A stretch of 64,000 bases of DNA from Pseudohalocynthiibacter aestuariivivens (GCF_018457175.1 NZ_JAGFNU010000001.1:434001-498000); one strand, 5' to 3'; positions 28,501 through 37,445 are shown, counted from the first letter of the stretch. The notes: generated by a model from the letters alone, not told the origin. Program-made: numbers and translations.

Positions 28501-29032
28501 GACCCTTGCCGAGCTTGAGGAAAAGGCCAAGGCTGGCGCAATGATTGCTAAGTTGGCGGGTACGATCGCCGGGCGGCAGGAGCGGAAATCTGCACGTGGG
28601 AACAGGTTTGCCTTTGCGCAGCTTTCTGACACGACGGGTGGCTACGAAGTTACCATTTTTTCAGACGTTCTTGAAAAGGCGCGTGATTATCTTGAGGTTG
28701 GTGCAAATGTTGTTGTGACTGTCGAGGCGAAGATGGAAAGCGATCAGCTGAAGCTGTTGGCGCGTGGGGTCCAGCCGATAGACAATGTCGTATCCGATGT
28801 CGGCTCTATGGGGCTGAAGGTCTATGTTGACGGGGCCGAGGCGATACCCGCCGTTGCATCTGTACTGAGCCGGGCCGAAGCACGATCAAGAGGGCCAGTA
28901 ACCCTTTGCTTGCTCGATCCAACGTTGCCTGGCGAAGTCGAGATTTCGCTGGAACAGGATTTTCCAGTTAACATGCAAATAAAAAGCGCAGTCAAAAGCC
29001 TGACCGGCGTTGTGATGGTCGAAGAAATCTAA
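25580..29032 (+). CDS. dnaE: DNA polymerase III subunit alpha
   Basis: The 1150-residue replicative polymerase. The N-terminal PHP domain starts FIHLRVHTEYSLLEGA. The palm has GPGRGSGAGSLVAYAL and the catalytic aspartates in MPDFDIDFCMDRR (about residues 404-408). The helix-hairpin-helix and OB-fold parts follow (AGTIAGRQERKS). Length agrees with other alphaproteobacterial DnaE1. DnaE1, not the error-prone ImuC/DnaE2 type, is inferred from length and the full C-terminal region. Single-gene unit on the plus strand. Confidence 0.97.
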   Translation: MTADPRFIHLRVHTEYSLLEGAVPVKKLPGLCAKHEMPAVAITDTNNMFAALEFSVTASEAGVQPIIGCQVDLSFDKAAPGERPRPPAAVVLLAKNEAGYENLMKLSSCLYVDAGEELPQVTLEELEAHSGGLICLTGGPEGPVGMFLQNGQGPKAQALMDQLKAAFADRLYVELQRHPGEGGQCTEAERATERGLVEMAYAMDLPLVATNDVYFPNTEMYEAHDALICIADGAYVDQQEPRRRLTPQHYFKSPQEMATLFADLPEALENTVEIAKRCAFQAYRRDPILPKFADDEVEELRRQANAGLKERLAVIPHAASVEEYQARLDFELDIIVGMGFPGYFLIVADFIHWAKDHGIPVGPGRGSGAGSLVAYALTITDLDPLRYSLLFERFLNPERVSMPDFDIDFCMDRREEVIRYVQEKYGRDKVGQIITFGALLSKAAVRDIGRVLQMPYGQVDRISKMIPVEGVKPVSIHKALEDEPRLREEARNEEVVKRLLDYGMQVEGLLRNASTHAAGVVIGDRPLEALVPLYQDPRSDMPATQFNMKWVEQAGLVKFDFLGLKTLTVIQNALDLLKLRGVEIDIGTIPLDDEATYKLYAAAKTVAVFQVESSGMMDALKRMKPTCIEDIVALVALYRPGPMENIPTYCEVKNGLKELESIHPLIDHILEETQGIIVYQEQVMQIAQVMGGYTLGGADLLRRAMGKKIKEAMDAERPKFEAGAKANGVDKKKASEVFDLLEKFANYGFNKSHAAAYAVVSYQTAWLKTNYPVEFMAGVMNCDIHLTDKLAVYAEEVRKPLDRDGLGIEIVPPCVNRSEAMFSVSEGCVVYALGALKNVGADAMGLVVEGRGDNPFVTLFDMARRVNLKRVGKRPMEMLARAGAFDELDKNRRRVFDSLDALVNYSAAIHEQRASSQVSLFGEAGDDLPEPRLSPVEDWLPAERLGEEFKAIGFYLSGHPLDDYALALKRKKVMTLAELEEKAKAGAMIAKLAGTIAGRQERKSARGNRFAFAQLSDTTGGYEVTIFSDVLEKARDYLEVGANVVVTVEAKMESDQLKLLARGVQPIDNVVSDVGSMGLKVYVDGAEAIPAVASVLSRAEARSRGPVTLCLLDPTLPGEVEISLEQDFPVNMQIKSAVKSLTGVVMVEEI

Positions 29033-29093
29033 TCTCTGGATGCGACCAAAACTATCAAATTGCTGCCCTCTACTTCTGGACAACGGATTGAGT

Positions 29094-29300
29094 TTACCAG
29101 TGCGGCGGTTTCTGATCCGCCAACATGGCCTGTCCACCATGCTCCAGTTCGCGTTCCGCTGAACGTTCCATCAGCATTCTGACTCTGTTTGTGAGCAATG
29201 AAATCTCATTTTCCTGCCGGGCAACGACATCAGATAAATCCTCGACCGTGCGGGTCAGGTGGGCAATCTGTTCTTCAAGTATGGTCAGGGTGTTGGACAT
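29094..29300 (-). CDS. slyX: SlyX family protein
   Basis: A 68-residue coiled-coil protein: LEEQIAHLTRTVEDLSDVV, ARQENEISLLTNRVRMLM, ending in the family's proline-aromatic tail KPPHW. SlyX is widespread and small; its role is not understood. ATG 29300. It converges on dnaE with 61 bases between. Confidence 0.85.
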   Translation of the reverse strand: MSNTLTILEEQIAHLTRTVEDLSDVVARQENEISLLTNRVRMLMERSAERELEHGGQAMLADQKPPHW

Positions 29301-29354
29301 AGGGTCTCATACCGTGCGCAATAGGGGCTGAGCAAGCCGGATTACGCCGCGCTG

Positions 29355-30128
29355 TCATGTAGCGCTAGGCAGGTCGCCTTTGGTTTTAGCGTCGTTGATC
29401 AGTGTTTCAAAGTCGGCCTCAAGCGACATCGCAAGTTCATGAAAACTGTCGATCACGAAGTAAACAGGTTGTAGAATGTCTATGCGATAAGGCGTGCGCA
29501 GGACTTCTTTCATGTCAAAGGGTCGAAGGGTCGCTGCGCCATTTGTCGCATGGTCTGCTTCTGAGGGTGACGATGCAATACCAGCACCGTAGGCGCGCGG
29601 TCCGTCCGGCGTGTCAATCATACCAAACTCAACCGTAAACCAGAACAGTCGGAACATATGCCAAGAATAGTCTTTCCCAAGCGACAGCGCGCGCTTTCCG
29701 AACCCTTCGATGAAATCACAATAAGCAGCGTCGGTCAGCAACGGGCAATGGCCAAAGACCTCGTGAAAAAGATCAGGCTCTTCAATATAGTCGATATCCT
29801 CGCGGCGGCGCAGGAACGTGGCAATTGGGAACTTGCGTTGAGACAGAAGTGTGAAGAACCGTGTTGGCGGAATGATCGCCGGTACACCTTCGACACCCGC
29901 CCCGGTAAGCTGTGATAGCTGGGCATCAATGTCTGCGACTTGCGGCACTCGGTGTTTCGTGAGCCCCAGCTTTTCAATGCCCTGAAAATAGGCTGGCGTG
30001 ATACGGTTCTTCAGAAATTCGATCTGACGCTCGAACAATTCCCCCCAAACGGCAATTTCTTCATCTGTATAATGATAGCGACCGTTCTGATCCGGCATAT
30101 TGGATGAATATGGGCGTTTTTCAGGCAT
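29355..30128 (-). CDS. phhA: Phenylalanine 4-monooxygenase
   Basis: A 257-residue iron- and pterin-dependent hydroxylase converting phenylalanine to tyrosine. The iron ligands are visible: H122 and H127 in DLFHEVFGHCPL and E167 in FTVEFGM. Pterin-site residues are in PPTRFFTLLSQRKFP. AAGGAACTTCT precedes ATG 30128. The divergently transcribed Lrp/AsnC gene is its probable regulator. No pterin dehydratase (phhB) gene is adjacent. Confidence 0.96.
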   Translation of the reverse strand: MPEKRPYSSNMPDQNGRYHYTDEEIAVWGELFERQIEFLKNRITPAYFQGIEKLGLTKHRVPQVADIDAQLSQLTGAGVEGVPAIIPPTRFFTLLSQRKFPIATFLRRREDIDYIEEPDLFHEVFGHCPLLTDAAYCDFIEGFGKRALSLGKDYSWHMFRLFWFTVEFGMIDTPDGPRAYGAGIASSPSEADHATNGAATLRPFDMKEVLRTPYRIDILQPVYFVIDSFHELAMSLEADFETLINDAKTKGDLPSAT

Positions 30129-30172
30129 AGAAGTTCCTTTTTCACAGCATAGTTTCTATGGAATGGGGCTTA

Positions 30173-30192
30173 TTTCCAAAGACCTCTGGAAA
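30173..30192. promoter_or_regulatory. Inverted repeat in phhA/lrp intergenic region, candidate operator
   Basis: TTTCCA-N8-TGGAAA midway between the two divergent starts, with a third TTTCCA about 40 bases on. Suits binding of the divergently encoded Lrp/AsnC protein (inference). Confidence 0.5.
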
Positions 30193-30233
30193 ACACTCGA
30201 ATTTGAGTGAAATTTCCAGTAATATGCGAAATT

Positions 30234-30692
30234 ATGAAATTTAATGATAATGAAAAAGCGATATTGCGAGAAATTCAGCGCGATTCATCTGCCTCTTTGG
30301 CAGAAATTGCAGAACGCACAAACATGGCGCAAAGTACAGTTTGGCGAAAACTGCAGGAGTTTGATGCAGCGGATATCGTGCGCAAGCGGGTGGCTTTGCT
30401 GAATCCGGCCGCGGTTGATGCCAAGTTGTGCGTTTTCGCAAGTGTTTCTCTCGCAGATCATTCCGCAGAAGCTGTTGAAGGGTTTGCGGCGATGGTTCGG
30501 CTCCACCCCGAAATTCTGGAATGTCATGCGCTGTCAGGTACATCCGACTACATCCTGAAAATAAGAGTCGCCGATGTCGAGGCCTATGAGGAATTCATGA
30601 CCCACAACTTGCTGCGCAATCCACATGTACAGTCGGTAGTATCGAGCTTTTCCTTGAAGGAAATGAAATCTACAACCGAGCTACCTGTTTAA
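30234..30692 (+). CDS. Lrp/AsnC family transcriptional regulator
   Basis: A 152-residue regulator: N-terminal winged helix (NDNEKAILREIQRDSSASLA, then NMAQSTVWRKLQEF as recognition helix) and the C-terminal RAM ligand domain (VFASVSLADHS; ILECHALSGTSDYILKIRV). It lies divergent to phhA, so amino-acid-responsive control of phenylalanine hydroxylation and of itself is likely. ATG 30234 starts the domain cleanly; a GTG at 30207 is in frame. Neither has a strong ribosome site. Confidence 0.92.
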   Translation: MKFNDNEKAILREIQRDSSASLAEIAERTNMAQSTVWRKLQEFDAADIVRKRVALLNPAAVDAKLCVFASVSLADHSAEAVEGFAAMVRLHPEILECHALSGTSDYILKIRVADVEAYEEFMTHNLLRNPHVQSVVSSFSLKEMKSTTELPV

Positions 30693-30720
30693 AAACTCCA
30701 TCTACTTGCAGTGCTCGATT

Positions 30721-31386
30721 TCATAAAGCGATCTCCAAAAGTTCTGTCAGGCTGCCGATCACAGTAAAGGCACCGGAATTTTTGAGTTTTTCCGCGTGGC
30801 CGTTCATGCAATGCGACCCTCCATCAAAACCGATACAGGCCATTCCGGCAGCGCGTGCGGCGGTAACACCTGCGACGCTATCTTCGATCACAAGACAATT
30901 ACTGGGTGCAGACTTCATCTCACGGGCAGCAAATTCAAAGATATCGGGGTGTGGCTTGCCGCGTGCGACAAGATTGGCGGAATAGATATGCGGATAGGTA
31001 AGCTCATAAAGTGCTGTTTCTATCAAACCCAGAGCCAGTTTTGTCGGCGAAGAACTTGACGCGATACATTTTGTTGTCTTCAGCGAACTCAGCACCTCAC
31101 GCGCACCTGTTATTGCATGCAGTTCTGTTCGGTACTTTTGGAAAACCAGTTTCTTGATATCTTCGTCAAACCTTTCCGGTAGCGGGCGACCAAGCTTGGC
31201 CTCTACTTCGGCATATAGCGACGCATCCGGGACGCCTGTATAAAGCTGGATGACCTCTTCGGTGGTGATTGGGTATCCGGCTTTTGTCAAAGCTTCGGCG
31301 TTTGCAGAAGAAGAAATGATTTCACTGTCAATCAAGACGCCGTCGCAGTCAAAAACCACCAGTTCGAAGTTTTGTTGAATTGTCAT
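30721..31386 (-). CDS. HAD-family phosphatase (beta-phosphoglucomutase/phosphonatase-like)
   Basis: A 221-residue haloacid-dehalogenase-type hydrolase with all motifs: [10 protein letters not shown] (nucleophile and acid aspartates), SSSSP (motif II), K in GKPHPDIF (motif III) and [17 protein letters not shown] (motif IV). The helical cap is of the C1 type. It dephosphorylates a sugar- or phosphoglycolate-like substrate that cannot be named. Divergent from hisS. Confidence 0.9.
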   Translation of the reverse strand: MTIQQNFELVVFDCDGVLIDSEIISSSANAEALTKAGYPITTEEVIQLYTGVPDASLYAEVEAKLGRPLPERFDEDIKKLVFQKYRTELHAITGAREVLSSLKTTKCIASSSSPTKLALGLIETALYELTYPHIYSANLVARGKPHPDIFEFAAREMKSAPSNCLVIEDSVAGVTAARAAGMACIGFDGGSHCMNGHAEKLKNSGAFTVIGSLTELLEIAL

Positions 31387-31493
31387 CAGGCCGTTATAAT
31401 TGTTGTTTCAGTATATACAATGCGGGCATTGCTTGCCCCTGCGGTCCCCCTCGGTTAAACCGCGCGCAAGATGACCCAAAGAGACAAAGACCC

Positions 31494-33002
31494 ATGGCCA
31501 AGCAAAAGAAACAACCCAGACCCAAGGCCGAAACGCCAAAGGGTTTCCGTGACTATTTTGGTGCGGAAGTCAGCGAGCGCCGCGAGATGCTGGATGCGAT
31601 CGCCGGGGTTTATCATGCCTATGGTTTTGATGCGCTTGAAACGTCGGCTGTTGAAACGGTCGAGGCGTTGGGAAAGTTCCTGCCGGATGTGGACCGGCCG
31701 AACGACGGCGTGTTCGCCTGGCAAGAGAACGACGACAAGGATGCAGGCGATTGGCTTGCGCTGCGTTACGATCTAACGGCCCCGCTCGCGCGGGTCTATG
31801 CGCAGTTCAGAAACGATTTGCCAACGCCTTATCGACGCTATGCAATGGGGCCGGTCTGGCGTAATGAAAAACCCGGGCCAGGGCGGTTTCGTCAATTCTA
31901 TCAGTGTGATGCGGATACTGTTGGTGCGCCGAATGTGGCGGCTGATGCTGAGATATGCTCGATGCTGTCCGATACGCTTGAAACCGTTGGTATTCCGCGT
32001 GGTGATTACATTGTGCGGGTCAACAATCGCAAAGTTCTGAATGGTGTGATGGAAGTCGCCGGGGTTCTGGATCCGTCCGACCCGGATAAATTTATCCACG
32101 AACGTGGCGTCGTGCTGCGTGCGATAGACAAGCTCGACCGACTGGGACCGGACGGAGTACGCGCGCTGCTTGGCGAAGGCCGCAAAGACGAAAGCGGCGA
32201 TTTTACCAAAGGGGCCGGGCTGTCAGCAGAGCAGGGCGAGATTGTCATGGGCTTCATGGCAGCCAAACGCGAAAGCGGAGCAGCAACCGTTGAGCGGCTG
32301 CACGAACTTGTCACAGGGTCTGTTGTGGGTGTGGATGGCGTGAATGAGCTTGAGACGATTGCAGAGTTGATGGCGGCGCAGGGTTATGGTTCAGACCGGG
32401 TTGAAATTGACCCCTCTGTTGTTCGTGGGCTTGGGTACTACACCGGGCCTGTGTTTGAGGCTGAACTCACATTCGAGATCAAGGATGAGAAGGGCCGCCC
32501 ACGCCAGTTTGGCTCTGTTGCAGGTGGTGGTCGCTATGATGATCTGGTGAAGCGCTTTACCGGGCAGGCGGTACCGGCGACGGGCATTTCTATTGGTGTG
32601 GATCGGCTACTGGCTGCGCTGCACGCAAAGGGCCGGTTAAGTTCTGCGGTGCACGGCCCCGTGGTTGTGACGGTGATGGATAAGGACCGGATGGCTGACT
32701 ATCAGGCGATGGTGTCCGAACTGCGCAATGCAGGCATCCGCGCCGAAGTCTATTTGGGGAACCCAAAGAATTTTGGCAATCAGCTTAAGTATGCGGACAA
32801 ACGCGCGTCGCCTGTTGCCGTCATTCAGGGGGGCGACGAACAGGAACGTGGTGTTGTCCAGATCAAGGATTTGATCCTGGGTGCAAAAATCGCCGAAAGC
32901 GCGAGCCACGAGGAATGGAAATCGCAACCAGCACAGACAGAGGTGGCGCGCGGTGCTTTGGTCGCTGAAGTGAGACGGATTTTAGCTGGGGCAGGAGCCT
33001 GA
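31494..33002 (+). CDS. hisS: Histidine-tRNA ligase
   Basis: A 502-residue class II synthetase that charges tRNA-His. Class II motif 1 region follows [23 protein letters not shown] and [19 protein letters not shown] are motif 2; [13 protein letters not shown] and [12 protein letters not shown] are the histidine-binding and motif 3 parts; the anticodon domain is at the end. ATG 31494 is used because the protein starts there by family comparison, although the frame is open further upstream. First gene of hisS-hisZ-hisG. Confidence 0.96.
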   Translation: MAKQKKQPRPKAETPKGFRDYFGAEVSERREMLDAIAGVYHAYGFDALETSAVETVEALGKFLPDVDRPNDGVFAWQENDDKDAGDWLALRYDLTAPLARVYAQFRNDLPTPYRRYAMGPVWRNEKPGPGRFRQFYQCDADTVGAPNVAADAEICSMLSDTLETVGIPRGDYIVRVNNRKVLNGVMEVAGVLDPSDPDKFIHERGVVLRAIDKLDRLGPDGVRALLGEGRKDESGDFTKGAGLSAEQGEIVMGFMAAKRESGAATVERLHELVTGSVVGVDGVNELETIAELMAAQGYGSDRVEIDPSVVRGLGYYTGPVFEAELTFEIKDEKGRPRQFGSVAGGGRYDDLVKRFTGQAVPATGISIGVDRLLAALHAKGRLSSAVHGPVVVTVMDKDRMADYQAMVSELRNAGIRAEVYLGNPKNFGNQLKYADKRASPVAVIQGGDEQERGVVQIKDLILGAKIAESASHEEWKSQPAQTEVARGALVAEVRRILAGAGA

Positions 33003-33003
33003 A

Positions 33004-34110
33004 ATGGCCTCTAAGGCGGACCTTCGCGCAGAAGCGCAGCGTCTTATGGCGTTTTTTGAAGCGGCGGGCGCGACACCGGTAGAAGCAGATATTTTGCAGC
33101 CGGCTGACACATTGCTGGACCTCTATGGCGAAGACATTCGTGCGCGGGCCTATGTTACCTCGGACCCGTTACGGGGTGAACAAATGCTGCGCCCGGATTT
33201 TACGGTGCCAGTTGTTCAGATGCACATGGCCGAAGGCGCGGAACCTGCACGCTACACCTACGCTGGTGAGGTGTTTCGCCGTCAGGAAGAAGATACAGAA
33301 CGCTCGAACGAGTATTTTCAAGTCGGTTATGAGGTTTTTGATCGCGAGAACCCGGCTGCTGCAGACGCCGAAGTCTTTGCCATGTTTGACTCGGTTCTTT
33401 CCCCGCTGAACCTGCGTGCAGCGACCGGGGATATTGGGATACTCATGGCTGCGGTACGTGGGCTTTTGACCACCGAGCGGCGAAAGGAGGCCTTGCTTCG
33501 TCACATTTGGCGGCCAAGGCGGTTTCGCGCCTTGCTCGACCGGTTCGGTGGACGCTCCAAATTACCAGCAGCCAGGATCAAGATACTGAAAAGGCTTGAG
33601 GATAATTCCATCGAACAACTGATCGAGGATGACGGCCCACTTATTGGTCTGCGAAGCAGTGTGGAGATCGCAGAGCGTTTGAACACACTAAAGGACGACG
33701 CAACTGTTGAGCCGATTGGTGCTGGAGAGGTTGAAGTGCTCGACCACATACTCAGCCTGCGTGAAACCGCTCCGAATGCTCTCGAAAACTTGCGTGATAT
33801 TGCAGTGGATATGCCGTCAATATCAGATGCTGTCAGAAAGATGGATCAGCGTCTTGAGGCAATGGCGGTGCGCGGGATAAACGTTGAGACGCTTGATTTC
33901 GAGGCCAGCCACGGGCGCACCACGCTGGAATATTATGATGGGTTTGTATTTAGTTTTTCAGCAGTTGGCCGGCCGGATTTACCGCCAATCGCGATGGGTG
34001 GGCGTTACGATGCGCTCACAAAGGTACTGGGTAAGGGGCGATCTATCCCGGCAGTTGGCGGTGTTATTCGACCCGAGTTGGTTTTGGGACTGGAAGGGAC
34101 GCAGGAATGA
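33004..34110 (+). CDS. hisZ: ATP phosphoribosyltransferase regulatory subunit
   Basis: A 368-residue HisRS-like protein without the anticodon domain. It has LRPDFTVPVVQMH and YTYAGEVFRRQEEDTERSNE, motif 2-like but lacking aminoacylation residues, and GGRYDALTKVLG. HisZ partners short HisG and makes it sensitive to histidine. It starts one base after hisS and overlaps hisG by four. Confidence 0.95.
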   Translation: MASKADLRAEAQRLMAFFEAAGATPVEADILQPADTLLDLYGEDIRARAYVTSDPLRGEQMLRPDFTVPVVQMHMAEGAEPARYTYAGEVFRRQEEDTERSNEYFQVGYEVFDRENPAAADAEVFAMFDSVLSPLNLRAATGDIGILMAAVRGLLTTERRKEALLRHIWRPRRFRALLDRFGGRSKLPAARIKILKRLEDNSIEQLIEDDGPLIGLRSSVEIAERLNTLKDDATVEPIGAGEVEVLDHILSLRETAPNALENLRDIAVDMPSISDAVRKMDQRLEAMAVRGINVETLDFEASHGRTTLEYYDGFVFSFSAVGRPDLPPIAMGGRYDALTKVLGKGRSIPAVGGVIRPELVLGLEGTQE

Positions 34111-34802
34111 GCGTGAAACTTGGCATCCCTTCCAAAGGCCGGCTGATGGAGAAAACCTTTGATTGGTTCGGTGCGCGTGGTGTTTCGTTGCGTCGCACCG
34201 GCAGTGACCGGGAGTATGCGGCCGCTGTGGACGGCGCGGATGGGGTTGAACTGGTTTTGCTGAGCGCAGGTGAAATCCCGCGCGAACTGGCAGCCGGGCG
34301 CATCCATCTTGGGGTAACGGGAACAGACCTTATCCGTGAAAAGCTTGCAGCATGGGACACGCGAGTAACTGAATTAACACAAATGGGTTTTGGGAACGCG
34401 AACCTTGTGATTGCAGTTCCCAAGTGTTGGGTTGATGTTCAAACACTTGAAGATCTGGATGCGGCGGCGGCGGCCTTTCGACGCGTACATCGGTTTCGGC
34501 TGAGGGTTGCAACAAAGTACCATCGCCTGGTGCGCGAATTCCTTCGGGACAACGGCGTGGCGGACTATCAGCTTGTAGACAGTCAGGGCGCGACGGAAGG
34601 GACCGTGAAGAATGAAACCGCAGAAGCGATTGCAGATATCACCTCAACAGGTGACACCATGCGGGCAAATCATTTGAAAATACTGGACGATGGTTTGATT
34701 CTGAAATCACAGGCTACCTTGTTTCGCGCACGTAACGTCGAGGTGGGCGCGCAGGACAAAGACAGCCTTGAAGTGCTTCTTGAGAAACTAAGAGTCGGCT
34801 GA
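34107..34802 (+). CDS. hisG: ATP phosphoribosyltransferase, short catalytic form
   Basis: A 231-residue HisG of the short type, catalysing the first step of histidine synthesis (ATP plus PRPP). Motifs: LGIPSKGRLMEKT at the start, HLGVTGTDLIRE and the PRPP loop ITSTGDTMRANHLK. The short form lacks the C-terminal histidine-binding domain, which explains the obligatory hisZ next door. ATGA overlap with hisZ. Confidence 0.96.
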   Translation: MSVKLGIPSKGRLMEKTFDWFGARGVSLRRTGSDREYAAAVDGADGVELVLLSAGEIPRELAAGRIHLGVTGTDLIREKLAAWDTRVTELTQMGFGNANLVIAVPKCWVDVQTLEDLDAAAAAFRRVHRFRLRVATKYHRLVREFLRDNGVADYQLVDSQGATEGTVKNETAEAIADITSTGDTMRANHLKILDDGLILKSQATLFRARNVEVGAQDKDSLEVLLEKLRVG

Positions 34803-34829
34803 AACCCAAAAGACAGCGCGAACAAAAGC

Positions 34830-34858
34830 GCCCTCGCGAGAGAGCGAGGGCATAGTTT
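34830..34858 (+). terminator. Probable terminator after hisG
   Basis: GCCCTCGC / GCGAGGGC stem with loop GAGAGA, followed by a weak ATAGTTTCG tract. Located 28 bases after the hisG stop. Confidence 0.6.
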
Positions 34859-34952
34859 CGCCTGTGGGGGGTGGCGAAGTTCCGCTACAGCTTTTTGTTT
34901 TTCAGATCTGCGTTGTTTGACGAGCGGAAACTGACAGAGTTTTTAAGGCTGA

Positions 34953-35123
34953 TCAGAATAAGAGACCCACAAGGAAGCCACTAACGAAGAAGAAGCTGAA
35001 AAGAAGCAGCGTCACCACCACAACACCTTGCGGCAGACCATTCGTTTGATCAGAGGATTGATCTTGTGATGATTGTTGGAACGAACTGGAACCTGCCGTT
35101 GAAGGATTATGACTGTCGAGCAT
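34953..35123 (-). CDS. Small membrane protein (56 residues), unknown
   Basis: A 56-residue frame read from the ATG at 35123 to TGA at 34953. The N-terminal half is polar and rich in Ser, Gln and Asp (SSSFQQSSQDQSSDQTNG); the second half is one membrane helix (VVVVTLLLFSFFFVSGFLVG) ending LLF. GGGAG lies seven bases upstream of the ATG, and the start overlaps the last 17 bases of the Hint gene, so it is probably translationally coupled to it. I recognise no family. Confidence 0.65.
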   Translation of the reverse strand: MLDSHNPSTAGSSSFQQSSQDQSSDQTNGLPQGVVVVTLLLFSFFFVSGFLVGLLF

Positions 35124-36138
35124 GAGCTAACTCCCTAAATATATTCGCTTTTTTCGCTTTTGGGCTGTAGTAGCCGATTGGGCGTTTTCTGCGCCGTAGC
35201 GCCCGCACTTCAAAGCCTTTAAGTACCGGCTTTACGGGCAAGTAGGCCTTGCGATTTTCCGGATCACCCAATTCAGGGCAGGCTTCTAGAATTTCTTCCC
35301 AGGTCTTTTCGTCGAACCCATTCAGCGCGACTTCACCAGGCAACAGGCTTTCACAGGGCAGCCCGTTTGCCACCAGAACCACGTGCTCTGAGCAGAGGAT
35401 GTGATAGTACCGGATGCGGCGAACGCTGCGATCAATGTTGACGCCATTATTTGCTTCGGTCAGCAATACCGCTGGGGCGAGGGCAGCATCGTGTCCTGTC
35501 ATCATGGATACGTCCAACCCATCAAGCATAACCCGGTGCTGCTGCGACAGGTATAATGTGTCGTAAGGTTTACCTTTGCCCAGTGCATCAGCCTCAATCC
35601 GAACTGGCAGCCGTTTCTCGAACACGTCGGACAGACCCATAGGAATTGTCACTTCAAACGATCCGATCCACTTGATTTGGTGAATTTTCCGCTGAGGTGT
35701 GATGACCCAGTCGCCCGCTGAAAGAGACTCAATCGGAACATCAGCAAAGGGTGTGCGAATTTTAGTGCCCTCGGCGAAGCAGATGGGTACCGGGTCAGTA
35801 CTCGATAAGTTCAGTGTATATTGCGTCCCATCAGTAATAACGGGTGGGCCGTCAGGGAAGAACATGAAGGTTAAACCACCGGCCTCGAACATGATAACAG
35901 GTATGCTCTCTGTCCCCGTCGGGCCGTCAAACTTGAACGTACCGTGACCAAGAAAGTCGATTGGGGCACCTCTGAAGGTGGAAACTCCGTCATCGTCGTT
36001 GCCGAGTATTCCGTCGTTGTCTTCTAGAATTCCGTTTTGTGCGCCTCCAATATCCGACTCTACCTTTCCCGAAGTAACAGAGGGTGGCGTCCCGAGAGGG
36101 CCGTTAAACTGGAAAACAGTAAGTAAATGTTCAGACAT
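35107..36138 (-). CDS. Hint-domain-containing protein
   Basis: A 343-residue protein of the roseobacter Hint (Hedgehog/intein, Hint_2) type. Residues 1-115 form a beta-rich N-terminal part with an Asp/Asn/Gly stretch (DNDGILGNDDDG). The Hint domain starts at C120: CFAEGTKIRTPFADVPIESL, then WVITPQRKIHQIKWIG and LYLSQQHRVML. C120 corresponds to the intein nucleophile, so autoprocessing at that cysteine is possible. The tail is basic (LRRRKRPIGYYSPKAKK). It has no signal peptide; proteins of this style are often exported by type I systems, but that is inference here. Confidence 0.85.
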   Translation of the reverse strand: MSEHLLTVFQFNGPLGTPPSVTSGKVESDIGGAQNGILEDNDGILGNDDDGVSTFRGAPIDFLGHGTFKFDGPTGTESIPVIMFEAGGLTFMFFPDGPPVITDGTQYTLNLSSTDPVPICFAEGTKIRTPFADVPIESLSAGDWVITPQRKIHQIKWIGSFEVTIPMGLSDVFEKRLPVRIEADALGKGKPYDTLYLSQQHRVMLDGLDVSMMTGHDAALAPAVLLTEANNGVNIDRSVRRIRYYHILCSEHVVLVANGLPCESLLPGEVALNGFDEKTWEEILEACPELGDPENRKAYLPVKPVLKGFEVRALRRRKRPIGYYSPKAKKANIFRELAHARQS

Positions 36139-36840
36139 GGCATTTTCTTTCTAAGACATACAGGTGACATCCCGGCACATTTCTCTTTCGCCGGTCTGTT
36201 GAGCACCCAAAGGTATGTTCACGCCTCGAAACCCTGTAAATTCACGTACTTGTGAGGAATCTTAACTGGACCTAAAGAGTGGCATTTAAAGGTTAATTTG
36301 ATCCGATCTTCCATTGTGCACTATTGTGTACAAATTCGTTCGCTACCTAACTTTTGCCTTCTGCTGTAGACCGTGCCTGGGCCGTGCGACTGAGCATAAT
36401 GGTGGAAAATAAAAGGAAGTAATTTAACGAACGAACGGTAAAATATAATTTAATAAACGATCAAATAAAAACTTCGGACGATTGCACAAAGTTTTGGATT
36501 TCAATTCGTCAGATTGTGATATTTGATGCGTTGATTGAATGCACATGAACCGGGGAATAAGCCGGGGGTACCGCTCAGGACCGCCTCAAAACTGGACTTA
36601 AATTTCCGGCGAATTCGGCGGAAACTATTATCCAGTTGGGTTTGCACAGTAACCAAACAACTCTCATTTACCTGCAACAAATGACCACAAGTTTACGAAT
36701 TGTCGGGCCGCTAGAAACAATTGTGTTTAGACCGTGCTTGGAAAGAATCGGTAAGGTTGCCGAAAAACTTGGCATTGTGACGCGAAGATGCGCCTTATAA
36801 GCCTTATCGATAGTGTTTAAACAGATCCTTGGCTATCGAT
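36139..36840. other. AT-rich region without a recognisable gene
   Basis: About 700 bases between the start of the Hint gene and the end of the DUF1489 gene. No open frame of plausible composition or with a ribosome site was found on either strand. It is markedly AT-rich around 36400-36490, unlike the neighbours. It should contain the Hint gene promoter near its left end. No transposon ends or direct repeats were seen. Confidence 0.6.
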
Positions 36841-37272
36841 CTAACGTACACCAATATCGGCAAGGGCGGCTGAAAGCGCATGAGGAAGACTGTCTTCTTT
36901 CTCGCGGGATAGTTTCAGATCCCGGGGGCTGTCGTTCGGGTCAAGATAGCGCCAGCCCTGAAAGGGTCGCCGTGGTGCGGGTTCTGTCCGGAATAGTTTT
37001 GGGTCCATTACGATTGCGCAGCGTCTTATACCATCTTTTCCAATGGCTTCGTCCAGTCGCAAGACACGTTGGCGCGCCTGAATGACACCTTTGATAACCC
37101 AGTAAAGGGACCCGCCATTCAAAAGCTCTGCTTCGCGCCTTGGCCACATGCGGGTAATATGCTGGCTTGGGGTATCTTCGCCCTCAACACGGCGACTGGC
37201 ACGGTACGCTTCGAGCTGTTCAAAAGAGTCGATGCCGACGCAAAGCTTTACCAGATTTATGGTATTTTTCAT
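36841..37272 (-). CDS. DUF1489 family protein
   Basis: A 143-residue protein of the alphaproteobacterial DUF1489 family: NLVKLCVGIDSFEQLEAY at the start, ITRMWPRREAELLNGGSLYWVIKGVI in the middle, and the conserved CAIVMDPKLFRTEPAPRRPF followed by GWRYL. Function unknown; cytosolic. ATG 37272 is chosen because the family begins with M-x-x-T-I-N-L; the frame is open 41 codons further but that part is not family-like. Its ribosome site is weak. Confidence 0.85.
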   Translation of the reverse strand: MKNTINLVKLCVGIDSFEQLEAYRASRRVEGEDTPSQHITRMWPRREAELLNGGSLYWVIKGVIQARQRVLRLDEAIGKDGIRRCAIVMDPKLFRTEPAPRRPFQGWRYLDPNDSPRDLKLSREKEDSLPHALSAALADIGVR

Positions 37273-37445
37273 CAACAACCCCAACATGTAGCAAGAATTA
37301 CCTGCCGACTCTTGCATCATAACGCAAATTCGGAGCGGATTACAATTGACCGAAAAGGCTGCTGTACGTACCATTTCCGTAGAATCAAGACGCAAACAGG
37401 ACTCCTTGATGAGTCGAAATCTAAATCTTGGCTCGGTGAAATGTA

